In this document: piece by piece, positions 1-10,800 of the stretch | Numbering within the stretch: the first letter of the stretch is position 1 | Layout of the letters: the number at the start of each line of letters is the position of its first letter | NCBI GenBank assembly: GCA_031397815.1 | Contig: JANNMJ010000082.1 | Location: forward strand, 1 to 32,644 | Length of the DNA stretch: 32,644 bases | Source of the DNA: JANNMJ01 sp031397815 | GTDB lineage: Bacteria > Bacteroidota > Bacteroidia > Cytophagales > Hymenobacteraceae | Direction: 5' to 3' | The notes under the pieces: generated by a model | The model's database searches: none | What the model was told of the DNA's origin: nothing | The model's input: the letters and a program-made list of their open reading frames with translations, nothing else | Translations under genes and position numbers: made by a program

Positions 1-101
1 AGACACGCTTTACACTTGTACTTGGCGCGGCCGCCCTTGCTGCCGTTGCGGAAAATTTGTTCACTGCCGCAGTGAGCGCACAGGTGCTGCGTGAAAACCA
101 T
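1..101 (-). CDS. IS1-type transposase N-terminus (InsA-like zinc ribbon), cut by window edge
   Basis: The reverse complement opens with an ATG at 99-101 and reads to the window edge as 33 residues, beginning MVFTQHLCAHCGSEQ. It shows two CxxC knuckles, C-A-H-C-G and C-K-A-C, separated by a basic Gly/Lys stretch with a KYKCK motif. This is the zinc-ribbon pattern at the start of InsA-type proteins of the IS1 family, which bind the element ends. The rest of the gene, and any second transposase frame, lie outside the window. I could not identify a terminal inverted repeat or target duplication in 102-225. An unrelated zinc-ribbon protein is possible with so little sequence, but spacing and composition favour the transposase. 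Confidence 0.7.
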   Translation of the reverse strand, partial: MVFTQHLCAHCGSEQIFRNGSKGGRAKYKCKAC

Positions 102-212
102 ACCCAAAACTACGACTTGCACACCTTACTAGACCGCCGCCCGCAAAGCTTGCAAAAAAACGTGTAACGCCCTAACTACCCCATAACTACGTCTTCATTT
201 CGATTGACTCAG

Positions 213-220
213 TACCTTTA
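213..220 (+). promoter_or_regulatory. Possible Bacteroidota -7 element, TACCTTTA
   Basis: TACCTTTA differs by one base from the TAnnTTTG -7 consensus and ends only 5 nt before the ATG at 226. No convincing TTG lies 20 nt upstream. If real, the transcript would have almost no leader. Confidence 0.35.
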
Positions 221-225
221 AAGGC

Positions 226-714
226 ATGAAAAATTTCCTTTTCCTACTCGCTTTCTTGGTTTCCTCACGCGTTTCCTTCGCGCAGGCTGAAGCTGCCGTT
301 ACACCTACTGCCGGTCAGAAGCAGGCTGCAGAAGCGCTTCTGACTGCACTTCAGATGGAGAACCTTATCAATCAGAGTATTGATCAGTCCATCCAGATGC
401 AACTGGCTAACAATGAAAAGATGCGTAAGTATGAATCAGTGATGCGCACCTTCATGGCTCGCTACATGAGCTGGGAAGTCCTCAAAGGACCGCTTACCGA
501 CGTGTACGCCCGCGAATTCACAGAACCAGAGCTGAAAGAGCTCAAAGCTTTCTACTTGACTCCGGTGGGCAAAAAAGCCCTACTCAAAATGCCGATGATG
601 ATGCAACAAGGAATGGCTATCGGGAAGTCACAAGTAGAAGCTCATCTTCCGGAATTATCACAGATGATCAAAGACTACGATCGTAAGCACGAAAACGACT
701 TTTTGAAAGACTAA
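226..714 (+). CDS. Secreted DUF2059 protein
   Basis: The 162-residue protein starts with a clear signal peptide (MKNFLFLLAFLVSSRVSFAQA, cleavage near residue 20), so it is exported, presumably to the periplasm. The C-terminal half carries the DUF2059 pattern: a helix ending in FYLTPVGKKALLKMP followed by a Met/Gln-rich helix (about residues 105-150). The molecular role of DUF2059 is not established. The gene stands alone, runs towards the minus-strand gene ending at 772, and its lower GC than the act operon is visible by eye. The ATG is chosen because it directly precedes the signal peptide. Confidence 0.8.
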   Translation: MKNFLFLLAFLVSSRVSFAQAEAAVTPTAGQKQAAEALLTALQMENLINQSIDQSIQMQLANNEKMRKYESVMRTFMARYMSWEVLKGPLTDVYAREFTEPELKELKAFYLTPVGKKALLKMPMMMQQGMAIGKSQVEAHLPELSQMIKDYDRKHENDFLKD

Positions 715-771
715 GTCTGTCAGACGAAAACAAGTATACACCGTACTCAAATTTCGTTTCGGAGTATGATC

Positions 772-1602
772 TTAGCGAAACTTACCACTCCTGACATTTC
801 TCATCCGCCACTTTCTGATCCACTTTCTCAGGTAAGTACGTTTTACGATAAGCTGCATGTGCTGTGGTTGCACGTCAGCTACTAACTGTGAGGCACCTCG
901 AAAATGGCGTTTATACGCTGATACCGACGCTTCCTTCGATGTCGCGGAAGCCACGGGTACTGACAGCTCGAAATAGCCGTTTTTATCTGTTTCGACTGTC
1001 TTCGTACTACTTGAGACGCGCACGGTAGCACCTTTAATCGGCCGCCCTACCCGGTTCAGTACGACCCCGCTCAGCCGCACTAGGCCATCCTGTTCGGCAA
1101 GCAGTACGGCTGACGATGAGGGAGCGGCCACTGAATCGGAGTGCGCGCCGTCTGACAAGCGGTTAGCTGTATTATCGCAGCCAGCAGCACTTGGCGACGT
1201 TTCACCGGTCGCCGCATCGGCTGCGGCTGTTTGCCCGCGTAAGGGTACGGGCGGGCCGCCTCCTATATCGAGCCACTCTTGTTGGGCAAAAGCGTTCGTC
1301 GGGGAGAGCTGGCCGAGGCCCCAGACCGCCACTAACGTCGCGAGCCACCTCCGCCATGGGCTAACCGCAAATGGCTGTGCCTGCCAGAGCGGCCGCTTGA
1401 GCTGCCCGACGCGGAATCGGCCACAGGAAATGGCAGGATACGCCTTCATGAAAGCCAGAATTTCCGTATCGCTCATCCGCGTGAAATCCATCACGGGCTC
1501 CTGACAGCTTCCGCAGAAGCGGCCTTGTGCAACAGGCGTCATCGCATCCCATTTCTCAGGGCACGACTGCGGAATTTGGAGAATAGTCGGACGTCCTGCC
1601 AT
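772..1602 (-). CDS. Membrane protein with N-terminal Cys motif and carboxypeptidase-regulatory-like domain
   Basis: A 276-residue protein with three parts. Residues 1-65 carry a cysteine pattern (C14, C30-G-S-C33, C60) in a stretch resembling a small family common in Bacteroidota (CPEKWDAM, then GRFC..C, DFT, then CGRFR). Residues 80-107 form one hydrophobic segment ending in Ala-Phe-Ala-Gln, so the Cys domain should stay cytoplasmic and the rest lie outside. Residues about 174-240 match a beta-sandwich carboxypeptidase-regulatory-like domain (LSGVVLNRVGRPIKGATVRV, then TDKNGYFELSVP). The linker between them is low complexity. The two CxxC-like positions suggest metal binding or a redox switch, but this is inference. 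The function is unknown. The ATG at 1600-1602 is well placed for the Cys domain. Confidence 0.7.
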   Translation of the reverse strand: MAGRPTILQIPQSCPEKWDAMTPVAQGRFCGSCQEPVMDFTRMSDTEILAFMKAYPAISCGRFRVGQLKRPLWQAQPFAVSPWRRWLATLVAVWGLGQLSPTNAFAQQEWLDIGGGPPVPLRGQTAAADAATGETSPSAAGCDNTANRLSDGAHSDSVAAPSSSAVLLAEQDGLVRLSGVVLNRVGRPIKGATVRVSSSTKTVETDKNGYFELSVPVASATSKEASVSAYKRHFRGASQLVADVQPQHMQLIVKRTYLRKWIRKWRMRNVRSGKFR

Positions 1603-1680
1603 AGCGCACGATAGAAAAATAAGGACTTCGCAAGCAAGATAACAGATGACCAGCCTATGGATCTCACGTCATAAATCTAA

Positions 1681-1688
1681 TACCTTCG
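1681..1688 (+). promoter_or_regulatory. Possible -7 element for the DUF1304 gene, TACCTTCG
   Basis: TACCTTCG is one base off TAnnTTTG and lies 22 nt before the ATG at 1711. No clear TTG element is seen 20 nt upstream, so this is a weak call. Confidence 0.35.
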
Positions 1689-1710
1689 TCCTTCCCCAAC
1701 CGTCTCCCCT

Positions 1711-2076
1711 ATGCACCTTCTAGCCAACATCCTCATCGGCGTAGTCGCTGTCGAGCACCTCTACATTCTCTGGCTGGAGATGTTTGCTTGGACAACGCGC
1801 GGGCCGAAGGTCTTCCGCTCGTTTCCACGGCACCTTTTCGAGCCTACCAAAGCGCTAGCCGCTAACCAAGGGCTGTATAATGGCTTTCTGGCAGCGGGGC
1901 TGGGCTGGTCGCTCCTCATCTCTGACCCCGCGTGGCACTTCAACGTGGCGTGTTTCTTCCTGAGCTGCGTAGTAATCGCGGCGCTATACGGCGGGCTGAC
2001 GGCGGGTCGATCCATCCTGATTACCCAAGGGCTGCCAGCGCTGCTGGCGTTGGGCGCCGTTCTCGCCGCCCGCTAG
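1711..2076 (+). CDS. DUF1304 family small integral membrane protein
   Basis: A 121-residue protein made almost entirely of four hydrophobic segments. The opening (LANILIGVVAVEHLYILWLEMFAW as two short blocks) and the central KALAANQGLYNGFLAAGL motif are typical of DUF1304. Length fits the family's usual 110-125 residues. The function of DUF1304 is not known; members are predicted inner-membrane proteins. The gene converges on the YitT-family gene, with only 8 bp between the two stop codons and no recognisable terminator in the gap. Confidence 0.85.
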   Translation: MHLLANILIGVVAVEHLYILWLEMFAWTTRGPKVFRSFPRHLFEPTKALAANQGLYNGFLAAGLGWSLLISDPAWHFNVACFFLSCVVIAALYGGLTAGRSILITQGLPALLALGAVLAAR

Positions 2077-2084
2077 CGGTTGGG

Positions 2085-3008
2085 CTAGTGCAGCGGCCGT
2101 TTCTTGATCATTCCGCCGTGCGTATCCTCGATGACGTGCTGGATGACGAACGCTTCCGGATCGAGGCGCTGAATGGCGGCGCGGAGTTGCGGCAGCTCCA
2201 GCCGCGTGACCACCGTGAACAGGATGAGCAAATCGTTCGGGGCGGCGCCGTGGTTGCCGTAGCCGCCGCGTCCCTGGTAAATCGTCACGCCGCGCCCCAG
2301 ATGCACGGTAATCGTGCGGCGGATGGCCTCGGCCTTCGTGGCGGAGATGATCGTAACGCCGGTGTATTGCTCCACGCCCTGCACGATGAAGTCGAGGGCT
2401 TTGGAAGCTGATACGTAAGTCAGAATTGAGTACAGCGCCGGCTGCACGCCCAGCACGAACACCGCCACGCCGAAAATCACCACGTTCAGTAGCAGCACAA
2501 CATCGCTCACTTTCAGCAGCGGCGACGTCCGGCTCACGAGCAGCGCCAGAATCTCGGTGCCATCGAGTACGGCCCCGCCGCGCATCGCCAGCCCAATACC
2601 GGCGCCGATGAACAGCCCGCCGAAAACGGAGGTCAGCAGCAAATCCGGCGTCACATCAGGGAACGGCATTATGGCCAACGCCACGGAGAAACCCGCGATA
2701 GCCACCGCCGAACGCAGGGCAAACCCTAACCCAATCTGCCGGTAACCGAGCGCGATGAACGGCAGGTTAATCAGCGGCACCAGCAGTGCCAGCGGCCAAC
2801 CCAGCGCCGCCGATAGCAGCATCGAAATCCCCGTTACGCCGCCGTCAATGAAGTGGCTGCTCATCAGGAAGCCTTTCACACCGAATGCAGCCGACGCAAT
2901 GCCGCATAAGATCAAAAGCGTATCGCGCAGCTGTTGCCCGACCGAAGCCGGGGGGATCGGGTTAGCCCGGCGGGTCGCCGCCATCTCTAAAGCCGGTGTT
3001 ATTTCCAT
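2085..3008 (-). CDS. YitT family membrane protein (DUF161 plus DUF2179)
   Basis: The 307-residue protein has an N-terminal membrane part with five to six hydrophobic segments (about residues 25-205), including the family motif around HFIDGGVTGISMLL. A soluble C-terminal DUF2179 domain follows (about residues 215-305; VTIISATKAEAIRRTITVHL, then GRGVTIYQGRGGYG and an ending that includes VIQHVIEDTHGG). This two-part design is that of the YitT family, whose transported substrate, if any, is unknown. The start ATG at 3006-3008 precedes a hydrophilic 25-residue lead. The upstream leader contains two perfect hairpins (see findings). Stops converge with the DUF1304 gene. Confidence 0.88.
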   Translation of the reverse strand: MEITPALEMAATRRANPIPPASVGQQLRDTLLILCGIASAAFGVKGFLMSSHFIDGGVTGISMLLSAALGWPLALLVPLINLPFIALGYRQIGLGFALRSAVAIAGFSVALAIMPFPDVTPDLLLTSVFGGLFIGAGIGLAMRGGAVLDGTEILALLVSRTSPLLKVSDVVLLLNVVIFGVAVFVLGVQPALYSILTYVSASKALDFIVQGVEQYTGVTIISATKAEAIRRTITVHLGRGVTIYQGRGGYGNHGAAPNDLLILFTVVTRLELPQLRAAIQRLDPEAFVIQHVIEDTHGGMIKKRPLH

Positions 3009-3049
3009 CGGTACGTGATGAGTGAGGGCGCAAAAAATAGTCTGTATGA

Positions 3050-3095
3050 GGCGCTATGCAGCGCCCACCAAGCCCATCTGCGGGGAAGCTTGGTG
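3050..3095 (-). promoter_or_regulatory. Two hairpins in the leader of the YitT-family gene
   Basis: Read on the minus strand, CACCAAGC pairs with GCTTGGTG (8 bp, 14-nt loop, 3066-3095), and just after it GGCGCT pairs with AGCGCC (6 bp, 4-nt loop, 3050-3065). They lie 40-90 nt before the start codon. The rest of 3009-3231 holds no gene that I can support; a direct repeat of the type CTAAATC appears near 3172-3195. A regulatory role is inference. Confidence 0.4.
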
Positions 3096-3231
3096 CAAAT
3101 ACGGGCAAAGGCCATAAAAGGCCATCTTATCTGCTGATTTTGTTGATGTAGCAGCCTGAATTAGTACTGAAATCTAAATCGAAACCTAAATCCAAACCTG
3201 ACCTTCTGTGGCAAACCGGCTTCATCAGACA

Positions 3232-3274
3232 CAAAAAAACTGGTCCGACAACCTATGTAGGTTATCGGACCAGT
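3232..3274 (-). terminator. Rho-independent terminator of the act operon
   Basis: On the minus strand a 17-bp stem (ACTGGTCCGATAACCTA against its complement, with one G-U wobble and a 2-nt gap at the tip) is followed directly by a run of seven T. It lies 67 nt beyond the actF stop codon. On the plus strand the wobble becomes a C-A mismatch, so the structure is best read as a minus-strand terminator. Confidence 0.9.
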
Positions 3275-3340
3275 CGATTTTGCTAATCCAGCGGTGGCGG
3301 AGCAGCCGCAGCTTCTAGAGCCGAGCGGCGTACTACTACG

Positions 3341-4642
3341 CTAGATGTGGTGGTGCAGCGATTCTTCGAGGAATGGATGCTGATGCTGAATCAGCGACGC
3401 CGACGTGAGCATCCGCGTGACCATCGTGAGGAAGATGCCGAGGAAGATCAGCGTGGTGCCGATTTCCATTGGACCGAAACCAGCGCTCTTGCCCACCGTA
3501 CCGGGCATCACCATCATGTAGAAGTCGATGTAGTGACCGGAGAGAATCACGACCGTCGTGAGCTTAAGCATGATCATCTGCCGCTTCGCATCGCGCGACA
3601 TCAACAGCAGGAACGGCGTCACGAAGTTGATGATCAGGCTCAGGTAGAACAGCGGGGCGAAATGGCCGAACCAACGCTCCTGGAAGTAGGTGACTTCTTC
3701 GGGCAGGTTTGCATACCAGATCAGCATGAACTGCGCGAACCACACGTACGTCCAGAAAATGGTGAAGCCGAACGCGAACTTGCCCAGATCGTGCAAGTGG
3801 TTGGCATTCATGATGCGCAGGTAACCGGCTTCCTTGAGGTTCACCGCGATCAGAATCGTAGCCGAAACGCCCGAAACCAACCACGAAGCGAACACATACC
3901 ACGAGTACATCGTCGAGAACCAGTGCGTGTCAATCGACATCAACCAGTCCCAGTTCGCCATCGAGTTCGATACTGCAAACAGCACCAGGAAGATGGCCGC
4001 GATTTTGATGCTCTTGTGGTAACGCTCAACGCCGCCTTCCAAGTCTTCCGCAACCGACTGGGCGCGCATCCAGCGCGAGAACAGCACCCAAATGGCCAGA
4101 TACACGACCATCCGAATCAGGTAGAACGGCAGGTTCAGGTAGCCACTTTTGCCAGCGATGATCGGGTCATACGTGGCCGAGCCTTCGTCCATGATCCCTG
4201 GCGTCGTCCAGTGGAAAAGGTAGCCTTTGCCGAGCAGGAAGATCACAATCATCAGCACCGCACCAACCGGCAGGTAGCCCGTCAGCGATTCCAGCACCCG
4301 CTTCACCGGCACCGACCAGTAGGCGTACGCCACGTACTGGAGCGAGATGAAGAACATCCCGATCACCGAGATTCCGGTGAAATAGATGTTGTTAAGCCAG
4401 AGGTTAGCGAAGAGCCGGTTGATCCACGTGATGGCGTGATGACCAGCTTCGTGCTCTCCCCCGTGAGCAGCGGCGCCATGACCGGCAGCTGCCGTTTCGT
4501 GACCCATGTTCAGGTTCAGCACGATGCCCAGCACCAGCAGCACGAGGCCACCGCCGATCATCATCAGGAACAAGTTGGAGACTTTCTTCGGCAGCGCGAG
4601 TTGCTCCTCGAAAGAAGCGGGCCGCTCGGCGACGTGAGCCAT
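3341..4642 (-). CDS. actF: Alternative complex III subunit ActF (NrfD-like membrane protein)
   Basis: ActF is one of the two NrfD/PsrC-type integral membrane subunits of alternative complex III, which oxidises menaquinol and passes electrons to cytochrome c or an oxidase. The 433-residue protein has about ten hydrophobic segments from residue 23 to 420. A His-rich loop lies between helices 1 and 2 (HGAAAHGGEHEAGHH), and the protein ends in a His-rich tail (HQHPFLEESLHHHI). It is a divergent paralogue of ActC upstream. It is the last gene of the operon, 111 bp after actE, and is followed by a strong terminator. No oxidase genes follow, although cox genes often do in relatives. Confidence 0.93.
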   Translation of the reverse strand: MAHVAERPASFEEQLALPKKVSNLFLMMIGGGLVLLVLGIVLNLNMGHETAAAGHGAAAHGGEHEAGHHAITWINRLFANLWLNNIYFTGISVIGMFFISLQYVAYAYWSVPVKRVLESLTGYLPVGAVLMIVIFLLGKGYLFHWTTPGIMDEGSATYDPIIAGKSGYLNLPFYLIRMVVYLAIWVLFSRWMRAQSVAEDLEGGVERYHKSIKIAAIFLVLFAVSNSMANWDWLMSIDTHWFSTMYSWYVFASWLVSGVSATILIAVNLKEAGYLRIMNANHLHDLGKFAFGFTIFWTYVWFAQFMLIWYANLPEEVTYFQERWFGHFAPLFYLSLIINFVTPFLLLMSRDAKRQMIMLKLTTVVILSGHYIDFYMMVMPGTVGKSAGFGPMEIGTTLIFLGIFLTMVTRMLTSASLIQHQHPFLEESLHHHI

Positions 4643-4753
4643 ATCGTAAGGTGGTACTTGGGAGGGTGGAAGGTTGATACGTGGTATTCGGTACGTTGGG
4701 GCGGCGGCAGAATCAGCGGAAACGAGCCGCCCGACCGACCAATGACCAACCGA

Positions 4754-5551
4754 CTAATAGACGTGCGTCTGGCGAATCTTATCGGTGGCGCGCTGCACCG
4801 GGGTGCGCGTATCAGCCTCAGGAGCTGCTGCTGGAGCAGGCGCCGGTGCGGCAGTAGTGGTGGTAGCCGTGGTAGCAGCAGCTGCGGGCGCGGTGGTAGC
4901 TGGAGCGGCTGGAGTGGCAGCAGCGGTAGCCGTTGCTGCGGCAGCCGGAGCGGCCGTAGAGTCAGCCGGAGCAGCGCCCTCTGGGTTTTGGAGCTTCGCA
5001 ACGTACAGGGCAATCTTCCAGCGTTCCTGCGGATTGACCTGTGAGCCGTGCGGCATCATCCGGCCTTTTCCGTACTGAATGACGTGGAAAATGTGTCCCG
5101 CGTTCATCGTCTTGTAAGCGCCGGTCGAATAGTTCGGCACGCCCTTGAACTTGATGCCTACCGGGCCTTGGCCGTCGCCAGCCTCGCCATGGCAGTGCTG
5201 GCAATACTGTTCGTAAAGCACTTTACCGTCTTCCAGCATGGCTGGGGTAGAACGATAAGGATTCACGAGCCGCGTTTCAGCACCTGCGATATCTTCCGGA
5301 GCGAGATGAGTGAAATACGCCAGCTTGCCCCGTGGAATAGCACCCTGAGCAGGAACCCGCTCGTGAATGCCCATAGGGTTGTACGCATTCTTGGCGCCCC
5401 CTACCTGCCGAAGCGGCTCAATAGGGGTCGAGTCATACATCTGCGGCGCGAACTCGGTGCCGGGGTCGTTGGCTTCGTGGCAGCCCGTCAGCAGCGCGCC
5501 CCCAAAGAGGACGGACGCCAGGCCGAGGCCGAGTTTGGACGAGTAGATCAT
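4754..5551 (-). CDS. actE: Alternative complex III subunit ActE (monoheme cytochrome c lipoprotein)
   Basis: The 265-residue protein begins with a lipoprotein signal (lipobox LTGC, acylated Cys24). A class I cytochrome c domain follows at about residues 105-190, with heme motif CQHCH at 117-121 and a GRMMPHG stretch that probably provides the axial Met. This matches ActE, the monoheme subunit on the periplasmic face that hands electrons on. An Ala/Pro/Thr-rich low-complexity tail of about 60 residues (195-250) precedes a short charged end; it may act as a flexible tether, which is inference. Gaps of 89 bp to actD and 111 bp to actF are unusually long for this otherwise compact operon. Confidence 0.93.
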   Translation of the reverse strand: MIYSSKLGLGLASVLFGGALLTGCHEANDPGTEFAPQMYDSTPIEPLRQVGGAKNAYNPMGIHERVPAQGAIPRGKLAYFTHLAPEDIAGAETRLVNPYRSTPAMLEDGKVLYEQYCQHCHGEAGDGQGPVGIKFKGVPNYSTGAYKTMNAGHIFHVIQYGKGRMMPHGSQVNPQERWKIALYVAKLQNPEGAAPADSTAAPAAAATATAAATPAAPATTAPAAAATTATTTTAAPAPAPAAAPEADTRTPVQRATDKIRQTHVY

Positions 5552-5640
5552 GGAGAAGTGTGTAGCGTGTAGTGTCTCGTGTTTAGCAGGTTGAGCCGAA
5601 GAGGTTCCGACTGAACACTAAACACTATACCCTAAAAACC

Positions 5641-6237
5641 TTAATGCTTAACGGCGATTTCCTTTTCGTTCACTTCGCTCGCGCCCGTCTGCCGGAGCAG
5701 GTCGGAGACCTGACGAAGGTTGGTGGTGGCGGTTTGCTCAATCGCCATCACAAACTTGTCGTCGGTGGAGCGACGATCCATCACTTGCACCTTCATCTTC
5801 GGCCGCAGACCGCTGACGATGAAGAAGGTAATCACCATCCCGAAGGCGGTGCAGAGGACAGTCAGCTCGAAGCAAACCGGGACAAACGATGGGAAAGCGT
5901 AGTGCGGCTTGCCACCGATGATCATTGGCCAGTCGGCCCACAGCATATAAATCTGCAGGAAGAGCGCCAGTGACAGGCCACAGCAGCCGAACATAAACGC
6001 GGCGATAGGCAGACGAGTCCGCTTGATGCCGAGCACATCGTCGATTCCGTGAATGGGGAACGGCGTGAAAACGTCGTAAATCTTGGTTCCGGCGGCCCGA
6101 ACCTGCTCGATAGCGTCGAGCAGTACATCCGGGTCATCGTAGATGCCGAGCACGTAGCGCTTCGTCTGCGTGGCTTCGTGCGAATGTGCGGCGGCGTGCG
6201 AAACGCTGGCCGGCGCGGTGACCGAAGAAGTCGTCAT
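5641..6237 (-). CDS. actD: Alternative complex III subunit ActD (DUF3341)
   Basis: The 198-residue protein fits DUF3341/ActD: a soluble N-terminal part with KRYVLGIYDDPDVLLDAIEQ (about residues 26-46) and two membrane helices (about 78-105 and 118-142), followed by a basic stretch and a soluble C-terminus. ActD is a small membrane-anchored subunit that packs against the NrfD-like subunit; it binds no known cofactor. The start ATG lies 21 bp after the actC stop, giving tight coupling. The N-terminus contains a Ser/Ala/His-rich lead of about 22 residues before the conserved region. Confidence 0.93.
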   Translation of the reverse strand: MTTSSVTAPASVSHAAAHSHEATQTKRYVLGIYDDPDVLLDAIEQVRAAGTKIYDVFTPFPIHGIDDVLGIKRTRLPIAAFMFGCCGLSLALFLQIYMLWADWPMIIGGKPHYAFPSFVPVCFELTVLCTAFGMVITFFIVSGLRPKMKVQVMDRRSTDDKFVMAIEQTATTNLRQVSDLLRQTGASEVNEKEIAVKH

Positions 6238-6258
6238 TGGGAAGAGGCAGCGAAACGA

Positions 6259-7740
<1,482 letters not shown>

Positions 7741-7852
7741 AGCGGTGGGTAGTTGCTGGTTTTTGGCTTACGGTTTTTGGCTTTTGGTCTTCGTTTGCGC
7801 TGAGCGTTGCCCGAGTAAACTAAAACCGTCAACCATCCACTAAAACCTGATA

Positions 7853-10800
7853 CTAGGCGGGCTGTTTTGCGCTTTTACCCTTCTTGACGATGGGGTCGAG
7901 CACTTCGCCGTTACGAATCTTGGTCAGGTACGTGATGTTCGGCTGCACGTTGATCTCTTCGAGCACGTGGAAAGCGCGCTCGCGGTGCTGCTCCTGGAGC
8001 ACTTTCGTGATCCGGCTTTGCGGATCGGCCATATCGCCGAACACGATAGCTTCCGTAGGGCAAGCCTGAGCGCAAGCCGTCACGATCTCGCCGTCTTTCG
8101 GACGACGCTTCTCCTTCTTGGCGTCGAGCTTCCCGAGCTGAATGCGCTGTACGCACATCGAGCATTTCTCCATCACACCCCGCGCCCGAACGGTTACGTC
8201 GGGGTTGAGCACCATCCGACCGAGGTCGTTGCGCATGTGCTGGTTCGAAACTTCGAAACGCTCGTCGTCGGTGTACGAGAACCAGTTGAAGCGGCGGACT
8301 TTGTATGGGCAGTTGTTTGCGCAATACTTCGTGCCGACGCAACGGTTGTACGTCATCTGGTTCAGACCTTCCGTGCTGTGCGTGGTGGCAAGTACCGGGC
8401 ACACCGTTTCGCACGGTGCGTGGTTGCAATGCTGGCACATCATCGGCTGGAAGACGACCTGCGGCTGGTCGGCCGCATTTTCCATCGTCTCGTAGTCTTT
8501 CGCTTCGTGATCGACGGCAGTGTAGTAGCGGTCGATCCGCAGCCACGACATTTCGCGGCGGTTGACGACTTCCTGCTTGCCTACGACGGCCACGTTGTTC
8601 TCGGCGTAGCAAGCCACGGAGCAAGCTGAGCAGCCGATGCACGAGTTCAGGTCGATGACCATGCCCCAGTGGTGGTTCTGGTAGGCGTAATCCTGCCAGA
8701 GCGAAACGCTGGTCGGCGGCTGCGGACCATCTGCGGTCGCGAGCTTTTCGTACTCGGTGACTTCTTCGCGGTTCTCGCGGTACTTCGAGAGCGTCGATTC
8801 CTGAACCACCAAGCGGTCCATAATCGTGTGGTGCGTCTGGGTTTGCGCGAGCACAACGCTGGCTTTCCCCGTCTCTTTCACCACCTGAACCCCCGTAGCG
8901 GCGAACATCAGCGCGCCATCAGCCGTGCCCACGAGTGGATAAGCGTTCACGCCAGCAGCGTTACCCACTTTACCGGCATCCGTGCGGCCGTAACCGAGCG
9001 CAACCGCCACCGTTTCGGCTTCCATACCGGGTTGAACCAGTACGGGCAGCGAAACAGATTTGCCGTTGCCGGTCGAAACCTTCACGTAATCGCCCTGCTC
9101 GACTGCCAATTTCTTGGCCATCGACCGCGAAACCGCGAGGTAGTTCTCCCACGTATTTTTCGAGATCGGGTCGGGTTGCTCCTGCAGCCACGGGTTGTTG
9201 GCTTCGGCGCCGCCGAAACCCATCATCACCGATTCGTAGATGACCAATTCCGGTCCTTTGCCGCCCGCATTCTGCGAAGCAGCTGCGAAAGCCGCAGCGG
9301 CGCCCATCGGGGCCGCCATAGTGGCTGGCATCAGGCGCGATTCGCCGCCTTCCATCACGCCGTCGTGAACGGCTTGATCCCAGTTGGCACCCGCCCAGTT
9401 GGCGCGGATATAATCGTAGTAGCTAGTGCGGTTACCGGCCCAGCGCAACAGCGTCTCAGGCATCTGACGCGTGTCGAACAGCGGCGAGATCGCGGGCTGT
9501 TGCAGGCTGAACGAGCCACGCTTCGGCTCGTAATCATTCCACGATTCGAGGTAGTGCGAGTCGGGAGTGAGGAAGTCGCACAGCTTGGCGGTCTCATCGA
9601 GACGGTCGGCGAACGACACTTTCAGGCCCACTTGACCTAAGCCAGCTTTGAATTCGGCAGCTTGTGGGTGGTCGTAAGCAGGGTTGCAACCGGCAATCAG
9701 CACGGCGCCGATCCGACCGCTGCCCATTTCCTGAATCAGGTTGAGCATAGCGGCGTCGTCGCCTTGGCGCACGAAGCTCGGTGCGCCAATCGTGGTGCCT
9801 TCAGCGCCCAGCGCGCGGTTGATTTCGGCGACCAGCGTCTGGCTTGCCAAATCATTCGTGCCGCAGACGACCATTGCGCGGCCACGAGCGCCTTTCAGCT
9901 CTTCGGCGGCTTGCGCGATAGCCTTATCAGCGGCTGGATTGACAGAAGCACTACCGCCGCCCACTACGGCTCCGTACAGAGCAGCAGCTACTTGCGGCAG
10001 CTGCGAAGGCTTAACCGCCGCGCGGATATCGGCGTTGGCACCCGTCAGCGAGAGCATCGGCTCAAACTGGAACAGGCGCGACATCGACGGATTCTCGCGC
10101 TTCAGCTTACGCTTCTGCGCCCAGTGCCACGCGTACTCGACGGGCGAGATCCACGAGCCGAGGAAGTCGGCGCCGATGCTTACTACGACATCGGCGTTAG
10201 CGAAATTGTAGCCCGGCACCACGCCACCGTTCGCTTTCACGAGCGCCGACGCCGAGTTGGCATCGTACTGAACGTGACGGAAGTTGGGGTAGCGCGCGGC
10301 GAACTCGCCAATGGCTTTCTTGGTCGAAGGCGAAATGATGGTACCCGTAACGAGCGCCACCGTTTTGCCACCAGCGCCGGCAAGCTGACGGCCGATTTCG
10401 GCGTCTACCTCGCTCCACTTAGCGGCTTTACCGGCTGCCATTGGGCCTTTGGCGCGGCCTTCATCGTAGAGGCTCAGCACCGACGCCTGCGCGCGGGCCG
10501 AAGTACCGCCGCGCGAGATCGTCGACATCGGGTTGCCTTCGATCTTGATCGGCCGACCATCGCGGCACTTCACCAGCACCGAGACGTACTCGTTGCCCGT
10601 GAAGTAGGTGGAAGCGTAGAAGTTCGAGATCGTCGGGTCGACGGTCTCGGGCTTGTTCAGCCACGGAATGGCCTTCCGCACGGGTGCTTCGCAGGAAGCG
10701 AGCGTAGCGGCGGTCAGACCGAAGCCCATCAGCTTCAGGAAATCGCGGCGGGATGTTTCACCTTCGCTGTTTTTCTCAGCGATGGGCAGAAACTCCGGAA

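Noticed and set aside
102..225. Terminal inverted repeat of the IS1-type element
   Set aside because: Only one end is in the window and no match to a known end or target duplication could be made by eye.
3347..5044. Long plus-strand open frame (565 codons) across actF and actE
   Set aside because: It is antisense to two well-supported genes, is rich in His/Arg/Glu from reverse-strand codons, and matches no family.
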